Shown: positions 8,437-16,632 of the stretch, in pieces | How the letters are laid out: each line of letters opens with the position of its first letter | How positions within the stretch are numbered: position 1 is the first letter of the stretch | Source of the DNA: Mycolicibacterium boenickei | GTDB taxonomy: Bacteria > Actinomycetota > Actinomycetes > Mycobacteriales > Mycobacteriaceae | Assembly: GCF_010731295.1 (NCBI RefSeq) | Contig: NZ_AP022579.1 | Span: forward strand, 1,116,001-1,180,000 | Direction: 5' to 3' | DNA: 64,000 bases | Translations under genes and position numbers: made by a program | The notes under the pieces: generated by a model | Databases searched by the model: none | What the model saw: only the letters and a program-made list of their open reading frames with translations | Told to the model about the DNA's origin: nothing

Positions 8437-9102
8437 TCACGCGTCGCGGACCTTGGCCACCTGCTCGGTGAACACCGTGTTGAGCATCTCGACATCCGGC
8501 TCGACCGTGCGCACACTCGACTCACCGCCGACCGCGATGCACAGGACGATGATGTCGCCGATCTGGGCGGTGTAGCCCTTGATCATCATCTTCATCGTCT
8601 CGCCGCCACCGCGTGCTGTTGAGGTCATGTCGAAGCCGACCTGGGCGTCCGCCTTGCTGGCCGGCGGCTCGAGGCGCTGCACTTCCGCTTCGGCCTTCAC
8701 GCCGTCCTTCTCCACGCTGAACGCCTGACACCGGCTCAGCCATTTCTCTGTCACCGCCACCAGCTCGGACCCGGGCTCACGGCTGAGGGTGGCGACCACC
8801 CCCGGGGTGCCCTGTCGTTCGCTGACCATGGCGGCCACGCCGCTGGTCAACGAGGTCTTGTCCGAGGAGTCGCAGTCCGGCGGGTCGGCCCGGCCGGCGC
8901 CTGCGTTGGCCGACTCCTCGGCCATCTTCTGGCTGACGTCCTCCACGTGCCAGCCGGCCGGGAAGTCGCTACCGGTGACCAGGAGCCCGGTCAATGACGA
9001 GTCGACCGTCACCGTCGGTTCGTCGGTACATCCGGCCAACACCAGGATGGCGGCCAGCAGTGCCCCGGCCAGTGCGCTGAACTTCCGGACGATTCGCGGC
9101 AT
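8437..9102 (-). CDS. Secreted mycobacterial lipoprotein, unknown function
   Basis: A 221-residue protein with a signal peptide ending in the lipobox LAGC near residue 25. The mature part begins with acidic residues, has GSDFPAGWHVEDVS (a phrase often seen in mycobacterial sensor-like lipoproteins) and four further cysteines likely paired outside the cell. I cannot name the family with certainty; it resembles the small DUF5642-type or PknH-sensor-like lipoproteins. It ends three bases after the convergent MceA-like gene and may share a terminator with it. No enzymatic motif is seen. Confidence 0.7.
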   Translation of the reverse strand: MPRIVRKFSALAGALLAAILVLAGCTDEPTVTVDSSLTGLLVTGSDFPAGWHVEDVSQKMAEESANAGAGRADPPDCDSSDKTSLTSGVAAMVSERQGTPGVVATLSREPGSELVAVTEKWLSRCQAFSVEKDGVKAEAEVQRLEPPASKADAQVGFDMTSTARGGGETMKMMIKGYTAQIGDIIVLCIAVGGESSVRTVEPDVEMLNTVFTEQVAKVRDA

Positions 9103-9146
9103 ACCGGTACCGTAAGCGGGCCGCGAGCCTGCTCAGCGCACCAATT

Positions 9147-10049
9147 TCAGCCCTGCCCTGCCGCTTTGACTTCGAGTTCGGCTTCGAGCCTCTCCTCGTA
9201 GGCACCCTCGTCACGGCCCAGGGCGATGGTGGCGGCGGCCATCGCGCCGATCGCCACCGACAGGGCCACCGGTTCCCACCCGGTGATCGACAGGTGCTCG
9301 CCCAGGACGACGGAGCCGAGCACCACCGCCACCACGGGCTCGAGCACCAGCATGGTCGGCACCGAGGTCTGCAGCGATCCGGCGTGAAATGCCGACTGCT
9401 GCAGCAGCGTTGCGATCACCCCGAGGGTGACCACCAGATACAGGGCCGGTGTGGTCAGCACGGCGAGCACACCGTCCACGGCGATCGTGTGCATCACGAT
9501 CTTGGTCAGCACCGCGACGACACCGAACATCACGCCCACCGCCAGCGCCAGCAGTACCGCCCGGCGCCAGTCGGTGCTCCGCGTGGCGGCCAGCACGCAC
9601 AGTCCGACCGCCGCGGCACACACCACGACGACGGTGACCGTGGTGGCCACCGATACCCCATAGGTTCCGGTGCTGGCCCTGGCGAGAGCCACGAACACGG
9701 TCAGCGCCCCGGTCAGCAGCAGGGCCCACAGCCATTCGGCGCGGCTGACCCGGCGGTGGGCCAGCCGGGCACTGAGCGGCAGCGCGAACAACAACGCCGA
9801 CACGAGCACCGGCTGGACGAGCAGCAGCGAACCGTAACCGAGCGCCAGCGCCTGGAAGACATACCCGGCCACCGCGGACGCGGTTCCCGCCCACCACAAC
9901 CTGCGGCCCAGCAAGGTGCGCAGCATGACGGTGCTGACGCCCTTCTCGGGCGGGACATCCATGGTGGCGCGCTGCCGCACCACAATGCCGACAGCCGCGA
10001 AAACCGCTGCGCAGAGGGCGAACAGCACCGCAAGACTGTTGCCGAGCAA
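9147..10049 (-). CDS. EamA/DMT-superfamily multi-pass transporter
   Basis: A 300-residue membrane protein with about nine or ten hydrophobic helices and an internal two-fold pattern, as in drug/metabolite transporter family proteins. The first allowed start is a TTG at 10049 because a stop codon lies just upstream in frame; a later start inside the first helix is possible. The charged tail (about the last 25 residues) is cytoplasmic. In mycobacteria these DMT proteins are of unknown specificity. It follows a promoter-bearing gap from the next gene and is not clearly part of an operon. Confidence 0.78.
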   Translation of the reverse strand: MLGNSLAVLFALCAAVFAAVGIVVRQRATMDVPPEKGVSTVMLRTLLGRRLWWAGTASAVAGYVFQALALGYGSLLLVQPVLVSALLFALPLSARLAHRRVSRAEWLWALLLTGALTVFVALARASTGTYGVSVATTVTVVVVCAAAVGLCVLAATRSTDWRRAVLLALAVGVMFGVVAVLTKIVMHTIAVDGVLAVLTTPALYLVVTLGVIATLLQQSAFHAGSLQTSVPTMLVLEPVVAVVLGSVVLGEHLSITGWEPVALSVAIGAMAAATIALGRDEGAYEERLEAELEVKAAGQG

Positions 10050-10164
10050 GCCTCGTCAACCCCTTTCGGGCCAGTGTGTCGGCCCCCTCTGGCGGGGAGA
10101 AGGCCAGTGCCCTCCAACCGTAGAGCGCCGCCGGTCGTCGCGCCGCCCGGGGTTGGCCCGGCGC

Positions 10165-10452
10165 CTAGACGACCTGCAGATGCCGCTTCGGCGGCTCGTC
10201 GGAGGAGCCTGCGGGATCGGTCGGCGGGGCAGGAGCGATCTTGTCGTTGACGTTGGCGACGGCCAGGTCGACGCGGTTCACCGCGGTGTCGCACAGGTCG
10301 CGGACCCGCCCGCTGGCGGTCTCGACCTCATCGGCGGCACTGCGCAGATAAGCCCTGAGGTTGATCCTGAGCCGCTCGCCGGCCCTGCGCGCCCGCAGCC
10401 GCACCCGGTCGTCGACCTCGACGGTCACGTATGGCAACAATCGAAATCTCAT
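10165..10452 (-). CDS. Small conserved-looking hypothetical protein
   Basis: A 95-residue product beginning at ATG 10452, eight bases after a GAGG site. Longer forms starting at 10500 are less likely. It has an Arg-rich N-terminal half, a short Val-rich strand (LLPYVTVEVDDRVRLRAR), a central acidic/basic amphipathic helix and a disordered Pro/Ser-rich tail. There is no signal peptide and no recognised domain. It could be a membrane-surface or nucleic-acid associated small protein; nothing in its neighbourhood gives a function. Confidence 0.5.
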   Translation of the reverse strand: MRFRLLPYVTVEVDDRVRLRARRAGERLRINLRAYLRSAADEVETASGRVRDLCDTAVNRVDLAVANVNDKIAPAPPTDPAGSSDEPPKRHLQVV

Positions 10453-10583
10453 GGCAGAAACCTCATAGCCCCGCTCCCATCTGCGCTTGCCTTGGCCCAC
10501 AGTATCCGCGCCCGGCCGTGGTTCGAGCCAGACGTGATCGGCACCGCATTCGGCAGTCTATGACCGCCAGGTCACATCGGCAG

Positions 10584-11276
10584 CTAGCTGCCGGCGCCGT
10601 CCCAGTCGGTCAGGGTCCAACCGTCGGTCGGATTGCCCTTGATGACGACGTAGCCGGTGTTGTCGAGCGGGTGCTGCATCAGCAGCTGTGGATCAGGATT
10701 GCCGACGTTCATCTGCACCCACAACATGATCGCGGCGCCGTGCGAGTAGGCGACGGGGTTGTCGTCGCCGCTGTCGTAGATCTGCTGCACGGCTCCGTCG
10801 AACCGGGCGTCGAACTCGTTGCCGTCGATCGAACCCGGTATCCGGGCGCTCCGATCGCCGCGCAGCCACTGCTCGGGTGCCGCGAAGTAGGTCTGGACCG
10901 CGCTCGCCTCGGGCTGGCCCTCGTAGATGCCTGCCTCGACCTCGTGGAGCCCGTCCAGCACCGTGATCGGCTCGTGGAGGGTGTCGGCCATCGGCTGTGC
11001 GGTCTGCTGGGTCCGGATCATGGTCGACGCGAAGATGCCGTCGTAACGGTGGGACGCCAGCCGCTGCGCGCTCGCAACGGCCTGGGTCCGGCCCAGATCG
11101 GTGAGCGCCGGACCGGGCGTGGAGCTGTCGATGAGGCCCGAGGCGTTACCCGCCGATTGGGCGTGACGGACGAAGGTCAGCGTGATCGTCCGATAGCCGC
11201 CCGCTGCCGCCGTCGGCGCCAGCAGGGTTGCGACGACGAGCGCGATCACCGCACACAGACTTTGTAGCCGACCCAT
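10584..11276 (-). CDS. Secreted histidine-phosphatase (phosphoglycerate mutase-like) protein
   Basis: A 230-residue protein with a signal peptide (cleavage near residue 25 after PTAAAG) and a histidine-phosphatase core. The catalytic motif reads FVRHAQSAGN with Arg37-His38, where Ala replaces the usual Gly of RHG. The second conserved His lies in AYSHGAAI near residue 190, and the acid in the HEVEAGIYEG segment. The family transfers phosphate through a phospho-histidine. A secreted form suggests phosphatase action on envelope or extracellular substrates. It starts close to the divergent O-methyltransferase gene. Confidence 0.85.
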   Translation of the reverse strand: MGRLQSLCAVIALVVATLLAPTAAAGGYRTITLTFVRHAQSAGNASGLIDSSTPGPALTDLGRTQAVASAQRLASHRYDGIFASTMIRTQQTAQPMADTLHEPITVLDGLHEVEAGIYEGQPEASAVQTYFAAPEQWLRGDRSARIPGSIDGNEFDARFDGAVQQIYDSGDDNPVAYSHGAAIMLWVQMNVGNPDPQLLMQHPLDNTGYVVIKGNPTDGWTLTDWDGAGS

Positions 11277-11305
11277 TCTCAGCCTCTCCGCGTAGTTTCA
11301 TTAGC

Positions 11306-11965
11306 ATGACTACCCTTAACGATGACAGGGTCGCACGGGCCCTGGACCGGATGTACACCGCGTCCGCCGAACAGTTCGCCAAAATGCGCGAGGACGGCTC
11401 CCGCCGGTTCGCCGACCTCTCCGGCGCCAGCGCGCAGGAGCGGGCCGATGCGCTCAGCGACATCTACATGCCGGTGACCCCCGAAGCAGGCCGGTTGCTG
11501 TACTCGCTCGTGCGGGCCACCAAGCCTGCGGTCGTCGTCGAGTTCGGTATGTCATTCGGGCTCTCGGCGCTGCACCTGGCATCGGCGGTGCGCGACAACG
11601 GAACTGGGCGGGTCTACACCACCGAGCTCAGCGCCGCCAAGATCGCGGCAGCCAAGCAGACGTTCGCCGAGACCGGCGTGGACGATGTCATCACCGTGCT
11701 CGAAGGCGATGCGTTGGAGACGCTGAAGTCGGTGACCGGGGACATCGGGTTCGTCCTGCTCGACGGCTGGAAGGAGCTCTACCTTCCGGTGCTCAAGCTG
11801 CTGGAGCCACAGCTCACCACGGGCGCGCTCGTAGTCGCGGACAACACCTCGATGGCCGACACCCAGCCGTACCTGGATCGGGTCCGGGAACCGTCGAACG
11901 GCTATGTCAGCGTCAACTTCCTCGCCCGCGACAGCGACAGCATGGAGCTCAGCTGCCGGGCCTAG
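11306..11965 (+). CDS. SAM-dependent O-methyltransferase
   Basis: A 219-residue class I methyltransferase. The SAM-binding motif I appears as VVVEFGMSFGLSALHLA. The acidic end of strand 2 is TTELSAAK. DIGFVLLDGWKELYLP matches the metal-binding motif of the COMT/CCoAOMT-like group, and VADNTSM supplies further metal-site residues. The length fits Rv0187-type enzymes. There is no clear ribosome site before ATG 11306, so translation may be leaderless or use a start close by. The substrate is unknown; catechol-like small molecules are usual for the family. Confidence 0.85.
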   Translation: MTTLNDDRVARALDRMYTASAEQFAKMREDGSRRFADLSGASAQERADALSDIYMPVTPEAGRLLYSLVRATKPAVVVEFGMSFGLSALHLASAVRDNGTGRVYTTELSAAKIAAAKQTFAETGVDDVITVLEGDALETLKSVTGDIGFVLLDGWKELYLPVLKLLEPQLTTGALVVADNTSMADTQPYLDRVREPSNGYVSVNFLARDSDSMELSCRA

Positions 11966-11992
11966 TGCACCCCGCACGGCTACGGTGCTGAC

Positions 11993-12811
11993 ATGGTGGA
12001 TTTCGCCCTGCGGTCGTGTGGGCTGCGCGGGCATGCGACATTCGCCCCCGATGAGCCGGAGCTGCGCGAACGCTTGCGGGTCGACACCCCCGTCGGCGAG
12101 GCCTGGCGTTGCCTGCGGTGCGAGACGTTCGTCGTCGGCCCGCCGCGCGGTCACGGGCCCGCCGACACCGCACCGGAGATTCCGCGCGGGCGCCTGCTGC
12201 GCGACCGGACCCTGATGCGGCTGCTCGCCGTCGAGCGGGCGGTGCGGGGAGTCGTCTTCGTGCTGCTGGCGGCGGGCATCCTCAAGGTCCGTGCGTCCCA
12301 GAGTCAGCTGAAGGACGCATTCGAGAAGGACATCCCGCTGATGCGGCCGCTGGCCGACCAAATCGGTTGGAACATAGATGATTCCAAAATCGTTCGGCAC
12401 ATCGGCGAGGCCTTCACCTTGTCGTCGACCACCTTGCTGTGGATCGCCGCCGGGGTGGCCGCCTATGCCCTGATCGAGTTCACCGAGGCCGTCGGGCTGT
12501 GGCTGATGAAGCGGTGGGGCGAGTACTTCGCGGTGATCGCCACCGGCGTGTTCCTGCCGCTGGAGATCTACGAGCTGACCGAGAAGGTGACCGTCCTGCG
12601 CGTCGGCGCGCTGGCGATCAACCTCGCCGCTGTCATCTGGTTGCTCTGGAGCAAAAGGCTTTTCGGAATCAACGGTGGCGGCAAGGCTTACCGTGCCGAG
12701 CACCACACCGAGAGTCTGCTCAGTGTCGAGCGGGCCGGGTTGGCTGTTCCAGATGTTCCTCACGGGCGCGATAGCGATACGCCGACGGAGTCTCACCGCA
12801 GAACTGGCTGA
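11993..12811 (+). CDS. DUF2127-family membrane protein with N-terminal Cys/His segment
   Basis: A 272-residue protein with about four membrane helices between residues 80 and 225. They follow the DUF2127 pattern, including a LLAAGILKVR first helix and a conserved YFAVIATGVFLPLEIYELTEK block. The N-terminal 60 residues contain CGLRGH and CLRC, which could bind a zinc ion. The tail after the last helix is charged and overlaps the convergent AraC gene by 92 bases, so the last 30 codons are read on both strands. Function unknown; the segment is likely cytoplasmic. Confidence 0.7.
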   Translation: MVDFALRSCGLRGHATFAPDEPELRERLRVDTPVGEAWRCLRCETFVVGPPRGHGPADTAPEIPRGRLLRDRTLMRLLAVERAVRGVVFVLLAAGILKVRASQSQLKDAFEKDIPLMRPLADQIGWNIDDSKIVRHIGEAFTLSSTTLLWIAAGVAAYALIEFTEAVGLWLMKRWGEYFAVIATGVFLPLEIYELTEKVTVLRVGALAINLAAVIWLLWSKRLFGINGGGKAYRAEHHTESLLSVERAGLAVPDVPHGRDSDTPTESHRRTG

Positions 12812-13613
12812 AGCATCGGGTGAACGAGCTGAGGTTCTCGAAACCCACGGCGGTCGCGGTCGCCTGCACCGATTGGTCCGGCCCGGCCAGCAGCGCCATG
12901 GATCGCAGCATCCGGGCATGCAGAAGGTATGTCCGCCAAGAGATTCCGATCGCCTCGGTGAACATGCGCCGCAACGTCCGTTCGGACACCGCGACCGCCC
13001 GGCTGACATCCTCGGCCGTCACCGAGGCGAGGTGCTCCTTGGTGTAGGCCAATGCCGCAGCCACGATCGGGTGATCGGTGGTGGGCAGGCTCAGCGGCGC
13101 TTCGTGGTCGAGCGCGTCGGCGACGAGGTTGGCCAGGGTCCGGAAGAACGTGTCGGACGTGTCGTCACCGTGGGCGCGGTCGACCGGCCAGCGCAGCCCG
13201 TAGATCATCATCTCGCGGATCAGCGGCGAGACCGCGATGATCCTGGCCCGGTCCCCCGGGTCGGCGATCATCTGCGCGTCGAACATCACCGCGACGGTCT
13301 TGACGTCGGGGTTCATCACCGCCTGGTGCTGGAGTCCGGCCGGGATCCAGGCGGCCTGTTGCGGCGGCAGCAGGTAGTGCGCGACGTCGGTCTCCACCTC
13401 CACCACGCCGTGCAGCGCGTACTCGATCTGGTGCACCTCATGGGAGTGCCAGCCGGTGATCAGCCCGTCGCCCTCGTAGAGGTAGCTACCGGCCGGCGCG
13501 CGGCCGCCGCGGCGCAGTTCGATGACCGGCCTCGACAGGTTGGCCGATTGAGTTAAACCTCTGTCCGAAAGTGCAGAGACGGTCACGCCATCCGAGGGTA
13601 CTAGTTGAGTCAT
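12720..13613 (-). CDS. AraC-family transcriptional regulator
   Basis: A regulator of up to 297 residues. An N-terminal cupin-like sensor domain (HSHEVHQIEYALHGVVEVE block with metal-like His residues) is followed by a double helix-turn-helix: SVTAEDVSRAVAVSERTLRR and then the second motif ending FSQFCGETPSAYR, about residues 200-285. The ATG at 13613 overlaps by two bases the ATG of the divergent amidohydrolase; a GTG at 13586 is a sensible alternative. Head-to-head placement suggests it controls the amidohydrolase. The inducer is unknown. Confidence 0.82.
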   Translation of the reverse strand: MTQLVPSDGVTVSALSDRGLTQSANLSRPVIELRRGGRAPAGSYLYEGDGLITGWHSHEVHQIEYALHGVVEVETDVAHYLLPPQQAAWIPAGLQHQAVMNPDVKTVAVMFDAQMIADPGDRARIIAVSPLIREMMIYGLRWPVDRAHGDDTSDTFFRTLANLVADALDHEAPLSLPTTDHPIVAAALAYTKEHLASVTAEDVSRAVAVSERTLRRMFTEAIGISWRTYLLHARMLRSMALLAGPDQSVQATATAVGFENLSSFTRCFSQFCGETPSAYRYRAREEHLEQPTRPARH

Positions 13614-14874
13614 GCAGACCGACGACCTGATCCTGATCAGCATCGACGACCATGTCGTCGAGCCGCCCGACATGTTCCTGCGCCACGTTCCGGCCAAGTA
13701 CAGGGACGAGGCCCCGATCGTCGTCACCGACGACAAGGGCGTCGACCAGTGGATGTACCAGGGCCGCCCCCAGGGTGTGTCCGGTCTGAACGCCGTGGTG
13801 TCCTGGCCGGCCGAAGAGTGGGGCCGCGATCCCGCCGGGTTCGCCGAGATGCGCCCTGGCGTCTACGACGTGCACGAGCGGGTCCGCGACATGGACCGCA
13901 ACGGCATCCTGGCCTCGATGTGTTTCCCGACCTTCACCGGGTTCTCCGCGCGGCACCTGAACATGACGCGCGAAGACGTCACCCTGGTCATGGTTTCGGC
14001 GTACAACGACTGGCACATAGACGAGTGGGCCGGCTCGTATCCCGGCCGGTTCGTCCCGATCGCGATCCTGCCGACCTGGACGCCGGAGGGCATGTGCGCC
14101 GAGATCCGGCGCGTGGCCGCCAAGGGTTGCCGGGCCGTCACCATGCCGGAACTGCCACACCTGGAAGGACTTCCGAGCTACCACGACGAGGACTACTGGG
14201 GCCCGGTGTTCCGGACCCTGTCCGAGGAGAACGTGGTGATGTGCCTGCACATCGGCACGGGCTTCGGCGCGATCAGCATGGCGCCCAACGCGCCGATCGA
14301 CAACCTGATCATCCTGGCCACCCAGGTATCGGCCATGTGCGCCCAGGACCTGCTGTGGGGACCCGCGATGCGCAACTACCCCGACCTCAAGTTCGCCTTC
14401 TCCGAGGGCGGAATCGGTTGGATTCCTTTCTATCTGGACCGCAGCGACCGCCACTACACCAACCAGAAGTGGCTGCGCCGCGACTTCGGCGACAAGCTGC
14501 CCAGCGATGTGTTCCGCGAGCACTCACTGGCCTGCTACGTGACCGACAAGACGTCGCTGAAGCTCCGGCACGAGATCGGCATCGACATCATCGCCTGGGA
14601 GTGCGACTACCCGCACAGCGACTGCTTCTGGCCCGACGCACCCGAGCAGGTGCTGGCCGAGCTGAATGCCGCGGGCGCAAGCGACTCCGACATCAACAAG
14701 ATCACCTGGGAGAACTCGGCCCGGTTCTTCAGCTGGGATCCGTTCCAGCACACCGCACGCGATCAGGCCAACGTCGGCGCCCTGCGCGCCAAGGCCACCG
14801 ACGTCGACACCTCGATCCGTCCGCGCGCGGAGTGGGCCCGCCTCTACGAACAGAAGCAGCTCACGAAGGCCTGA
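13612..14874 (+). CDS. Amidohydrolase family 2 protein
   Basis: A 420-residue TIM-barrel metal-dependent hydrolase or decarboxylase. It starts with the strand IDDHVVEPPDMF, whose DxH-type first metal-ligand pattern is typical of the Amidohydro_2 group. It also has MCLHIGTGFG (metal-ligand His), FSEGGIGW and WECDYPHSDCFWPD (the final Asp and His region). Mycobacteria have many such paralogues, often linked to aromatic or lipid breakdown; the substrate is not known. The start ATG at 13612 is the only one that keeps the conserved first strand, although it overlaps the divergent AraC start. Confidence 0.87.
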   Translation: MQTDDLILISIDDHVVEPPDMFLRHVPAKYRDEAPIVVTDDKGVDQWMYQGRPQGVSGLNAVVSWPAEEWGRDPAGFAEMRPGVYDVHERVRDMDRNGILASMCFPTFTGFSARHLNMTREDVTLVMVSAYNDWHIDEWAGSYPGRFVPIAILPTWTPEGMCAEIRRVAAKGCRAVTMPELPHLEGLPSYHDEDYWGPVFRTLSEENVVMCLHIGTGFGAISMAPNAPIDNLIILATQVSAMCAQDLLWGPAMRNYPDLKFAFSEGGIGWIPFYLDRSDRHYTNQKWLRRDFGDKLPSDVFREHSLACYVTDKTSLKLRHEIGIDIIAWECDYPHSDCFWPDAPEQVLAELNAAGASDSDINKITWENSARFFSWDPFQHTARDQANVGALRAKATDVDTSIRPRAEWARLYEQKQLTKA

Positions 14875-14905
14875 CCTGGCGCCGGGTCGATTTTGGTGCC
14901 GCGCG

Positions 14906-14952
14906 CCCCTCGTTCCGTGAGTGACAATGTGATCACTCACGCGAACGAGGGG
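14906..14952. terminator. Long hairpin between amidohydrolase and WXG-like gene
   Basis: Two arms, 14906-14924 and about 14933-14952, pair over 10 bases (CCCCTCGTTC with GAACGAGGGG), then a small internal loop, then 8 more bases (GTGAGTGA with TCACTCAC). It lies 31 bases past the amidohydrolase stop and ends just before the ribosome site of the next gene. It may terminate the upstream transcript or act as a repressor site or ribosome-site hairpin for the following operon. Confidence 0.6.
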
Positions 14953-14959
14953 TCACGAG

Positions 14960-15475
14960 GTGCCGTATACGGTGTCGCAGGTTCGAGCGTCCGATCCTGA
15001 GTCGTTGCTCAACGCATCCCGCGACGCGGAAACGGCAGCGGCGCGGGTGGACGCCCAGATCAGCAAGGCGAAGTCGCAGTTCGTCACCCTGGCGACCGAC
15101 TGGACAGGTACTGCCGCGGACGCCGCGCAGAAGCAGGGCCGCGAGATGTTCGAGGACCAGGCGGAATACCGGGACAAATTGCGCGCGTTGACCACTCCAC
15201 TGTCGAGTGGCGGCAGAAAACTCGCCGATATCCGCTCCAGCCTCGACAAGGCGGTCGATTCCGCTGAGGAGTGGTGGGATGTCGCCGACGACGGCGCGGT
15301 GAAGCCCGGCCGGATGCTGGCCTGGTTCGCGTCGCGCTCTCGGGTGAACGCACTGATCGTGGAATCCAGGCGGATCCCGATCGAGTGCGACATCAAACTG
15401 AAACTCGCCCAGTTCGAGGCCGCCGATCGCGACACCGCCTACAAGCTGCGCAAGATCGGCTGGGACCTCTCGTGA
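14960..15475 (+). CDS. WXG100-like protein (candidate ESX/type VII substrate or partner)
   Basis: A 171-residue, mainly helical protein starting at GTG 14960. The first 100 residues form a helical hairpin broken at DWTG (Trp48, Gly50), the turn signature of WXG100 proteins; alpha-helical heptads on both sides support this. At 171 residues it is longer than classical WXG100 proteins (about 100), with a basic C-terminal helical extension. Its stop overlaps the GTG of the next gene by four bases, so translation is coupled. In ESX systems such proteins pair with a secreted partner, here probably the next product. This is inference from motif and arrangement. Confidence 0.72.
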   Translation: MPYTVSQVRASDPESLLNASRDAETAAARVDAQISKAKSQFVTLATDWTGTAADAAQKQGREMFEDQAEYRDKLRALTTPLSSGGRKLADIRSSLDKAVDSAEEWWDVADDGAVKPGRMLAWFASRSRVNALIVESRRIPIECDIKLKLAQFEAADRDTAYKLRKIGWDLS

Positions 15476-16632
15476 CCCCGCCGTTGACCGTGACGGTCGC
15501 GACGATGCGGGCGACCGCAACCGGTCTGGAGGATCTGGCAAGCGGTTTCTACAACGACGGCGGCGGACCGATGCTGTCGGCTGCGGCCGGTCCGGTCGCC
15601 GGGCTGGACAGCGGCTCGGCCTGCCGCGAAGTCGGTGACGCCTTTCTGCGGCGTGCGCAGGTTCTCGGGACCGCGGCGTCGACCTTCGCCGGAAAACTGG
15701 ATTCGGGGGCGTTCCTGTACGAGCACGGCGATATCGCAGCCGCCGAACGGATCGAGTTCGACCCGCCCGAAGAAGAAGAGAAGCGTATCGGCGACGATCC
15801 GGGTGAGCCCGGCTACGACCCGGTCAACGAGTACGAGGAGGCGCTGCGTGACGCTGGCTTGCTCGACGGCCCGTCCGAGGGGTTCTACCGGGAGTGGTTA
15901 CAGAACGCGGTAGACAACGACGTTCCGCCCGAGGTGATAGTCGATATCGCCCGCAGCCAGCACATCACACCTCAGAGTTTCGATGTGCTCAAGGGCGCAG
16001 AGCGGGTCACCGACAACAACGGCAAGTCCTACTTCCTGCTACCGAAAGGCACCAGCAGCGAGGATGCCCGCAAGGCTGCCCTGATGACGTACATCCTCAA
16101 TGCCGACACCGGATATGGAGACGCAGAGGGCAGTGCCGGCAATGACTTCTCCGAGACGCCGTACACCGCGGCCGATGTGCAGCGCATCGTCGACCGGCAG
16201 AATGCGAACGGATGGAGCTACGCGGCTGCCGAACACTTCACCGGCCGCCTCACGACCACACCGAATGGCATGCTGATGGGATTGGGCGGCAGTTTGATCG
16301 AAGATCCGCTGAGCCAGCAGGGCGGTTCGACCTATGGGGACGTCTTCCTGCTGAACATCGACAATCCGTCCGATCCCGCTCAACAACTGCGCGACATCGT
16401 CCGCAACGGGCACGCGTTCTATGAGAGCGACAACGGCGGGCCGGCCCGCCCCGGAGCGCTGGACCTTGATCGGTTGCTGCACCACGAGGAGCGCCACTCC
16501 CAGCAGTGGGCTCAACTCGGCTTCGAGAATTTTGTGGAGCAGTACGGGCAGAAGATGCTGGAGGAGCAGGTCACCGGCAGCCGCAATCCGTTCGAGACCA
16601 ACGCCGGTGCGTCGGATGGCGGTTATCAGTGA
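15472..16632 (+). CDS. EspC-like secreted protein with C-terminal HExxH motif (putative metallopeptidase effector)
   Basis: A 386-residue protein starting at GTG 15472, overlapping the previous stop. The first 95 residues resemble the EspC type VII target domain: an LTV opening, a helical pair with GSACREVGDAFLRRA at the turn, and YEHGD (Tyr83, Asp87), the YxxxD/E secretion signal, at the end of the second helix. An acidic linker follows. The C-terminal domain has HHEERHSQQW with HExxH at 338-342, a zinc peptidase-like pattern followed by QQ as in some toxin-associated peptidases; a third ligand is not certain. The region between (about 130-330) is unrecognised. Its last codon overlaps the ATG of the lipoprotein gene. 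Confidence 0.65.
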   Translation: MTPPLTVTVATMRATATGLEDLASGFYNDGGGPMLSAAAGPVAGLDSGSACREVGDAFLRRAQVLGTAASTFAGKLDSGAFLYEHGDIAAAERIEFDPPEEEEKRIGDDPGEPGYDPVNEYEEALRDAGLLDGPSEGFYREWLQNAVDNDVPPEVIVDIARSQHITPQSFDVLKGAERVTDNNGKSYFLLPKGTSSEDARKAALMTYILNADTGYGDAEGSAGNDFSETPYTAADVQRIVDRQNANGWSYAAAEHFTGRLTTTPNGMLMGLGGSLIEDPLSQQGGSTYGDVFLLNIDNPSDPAQQLRDIVRNGHAFYESDNGGPARPGALDLDRLLHHEERHSQQWAQLGFENFVEQYGQKMLEEQVTGSRNPFETNAGASDGGYQ

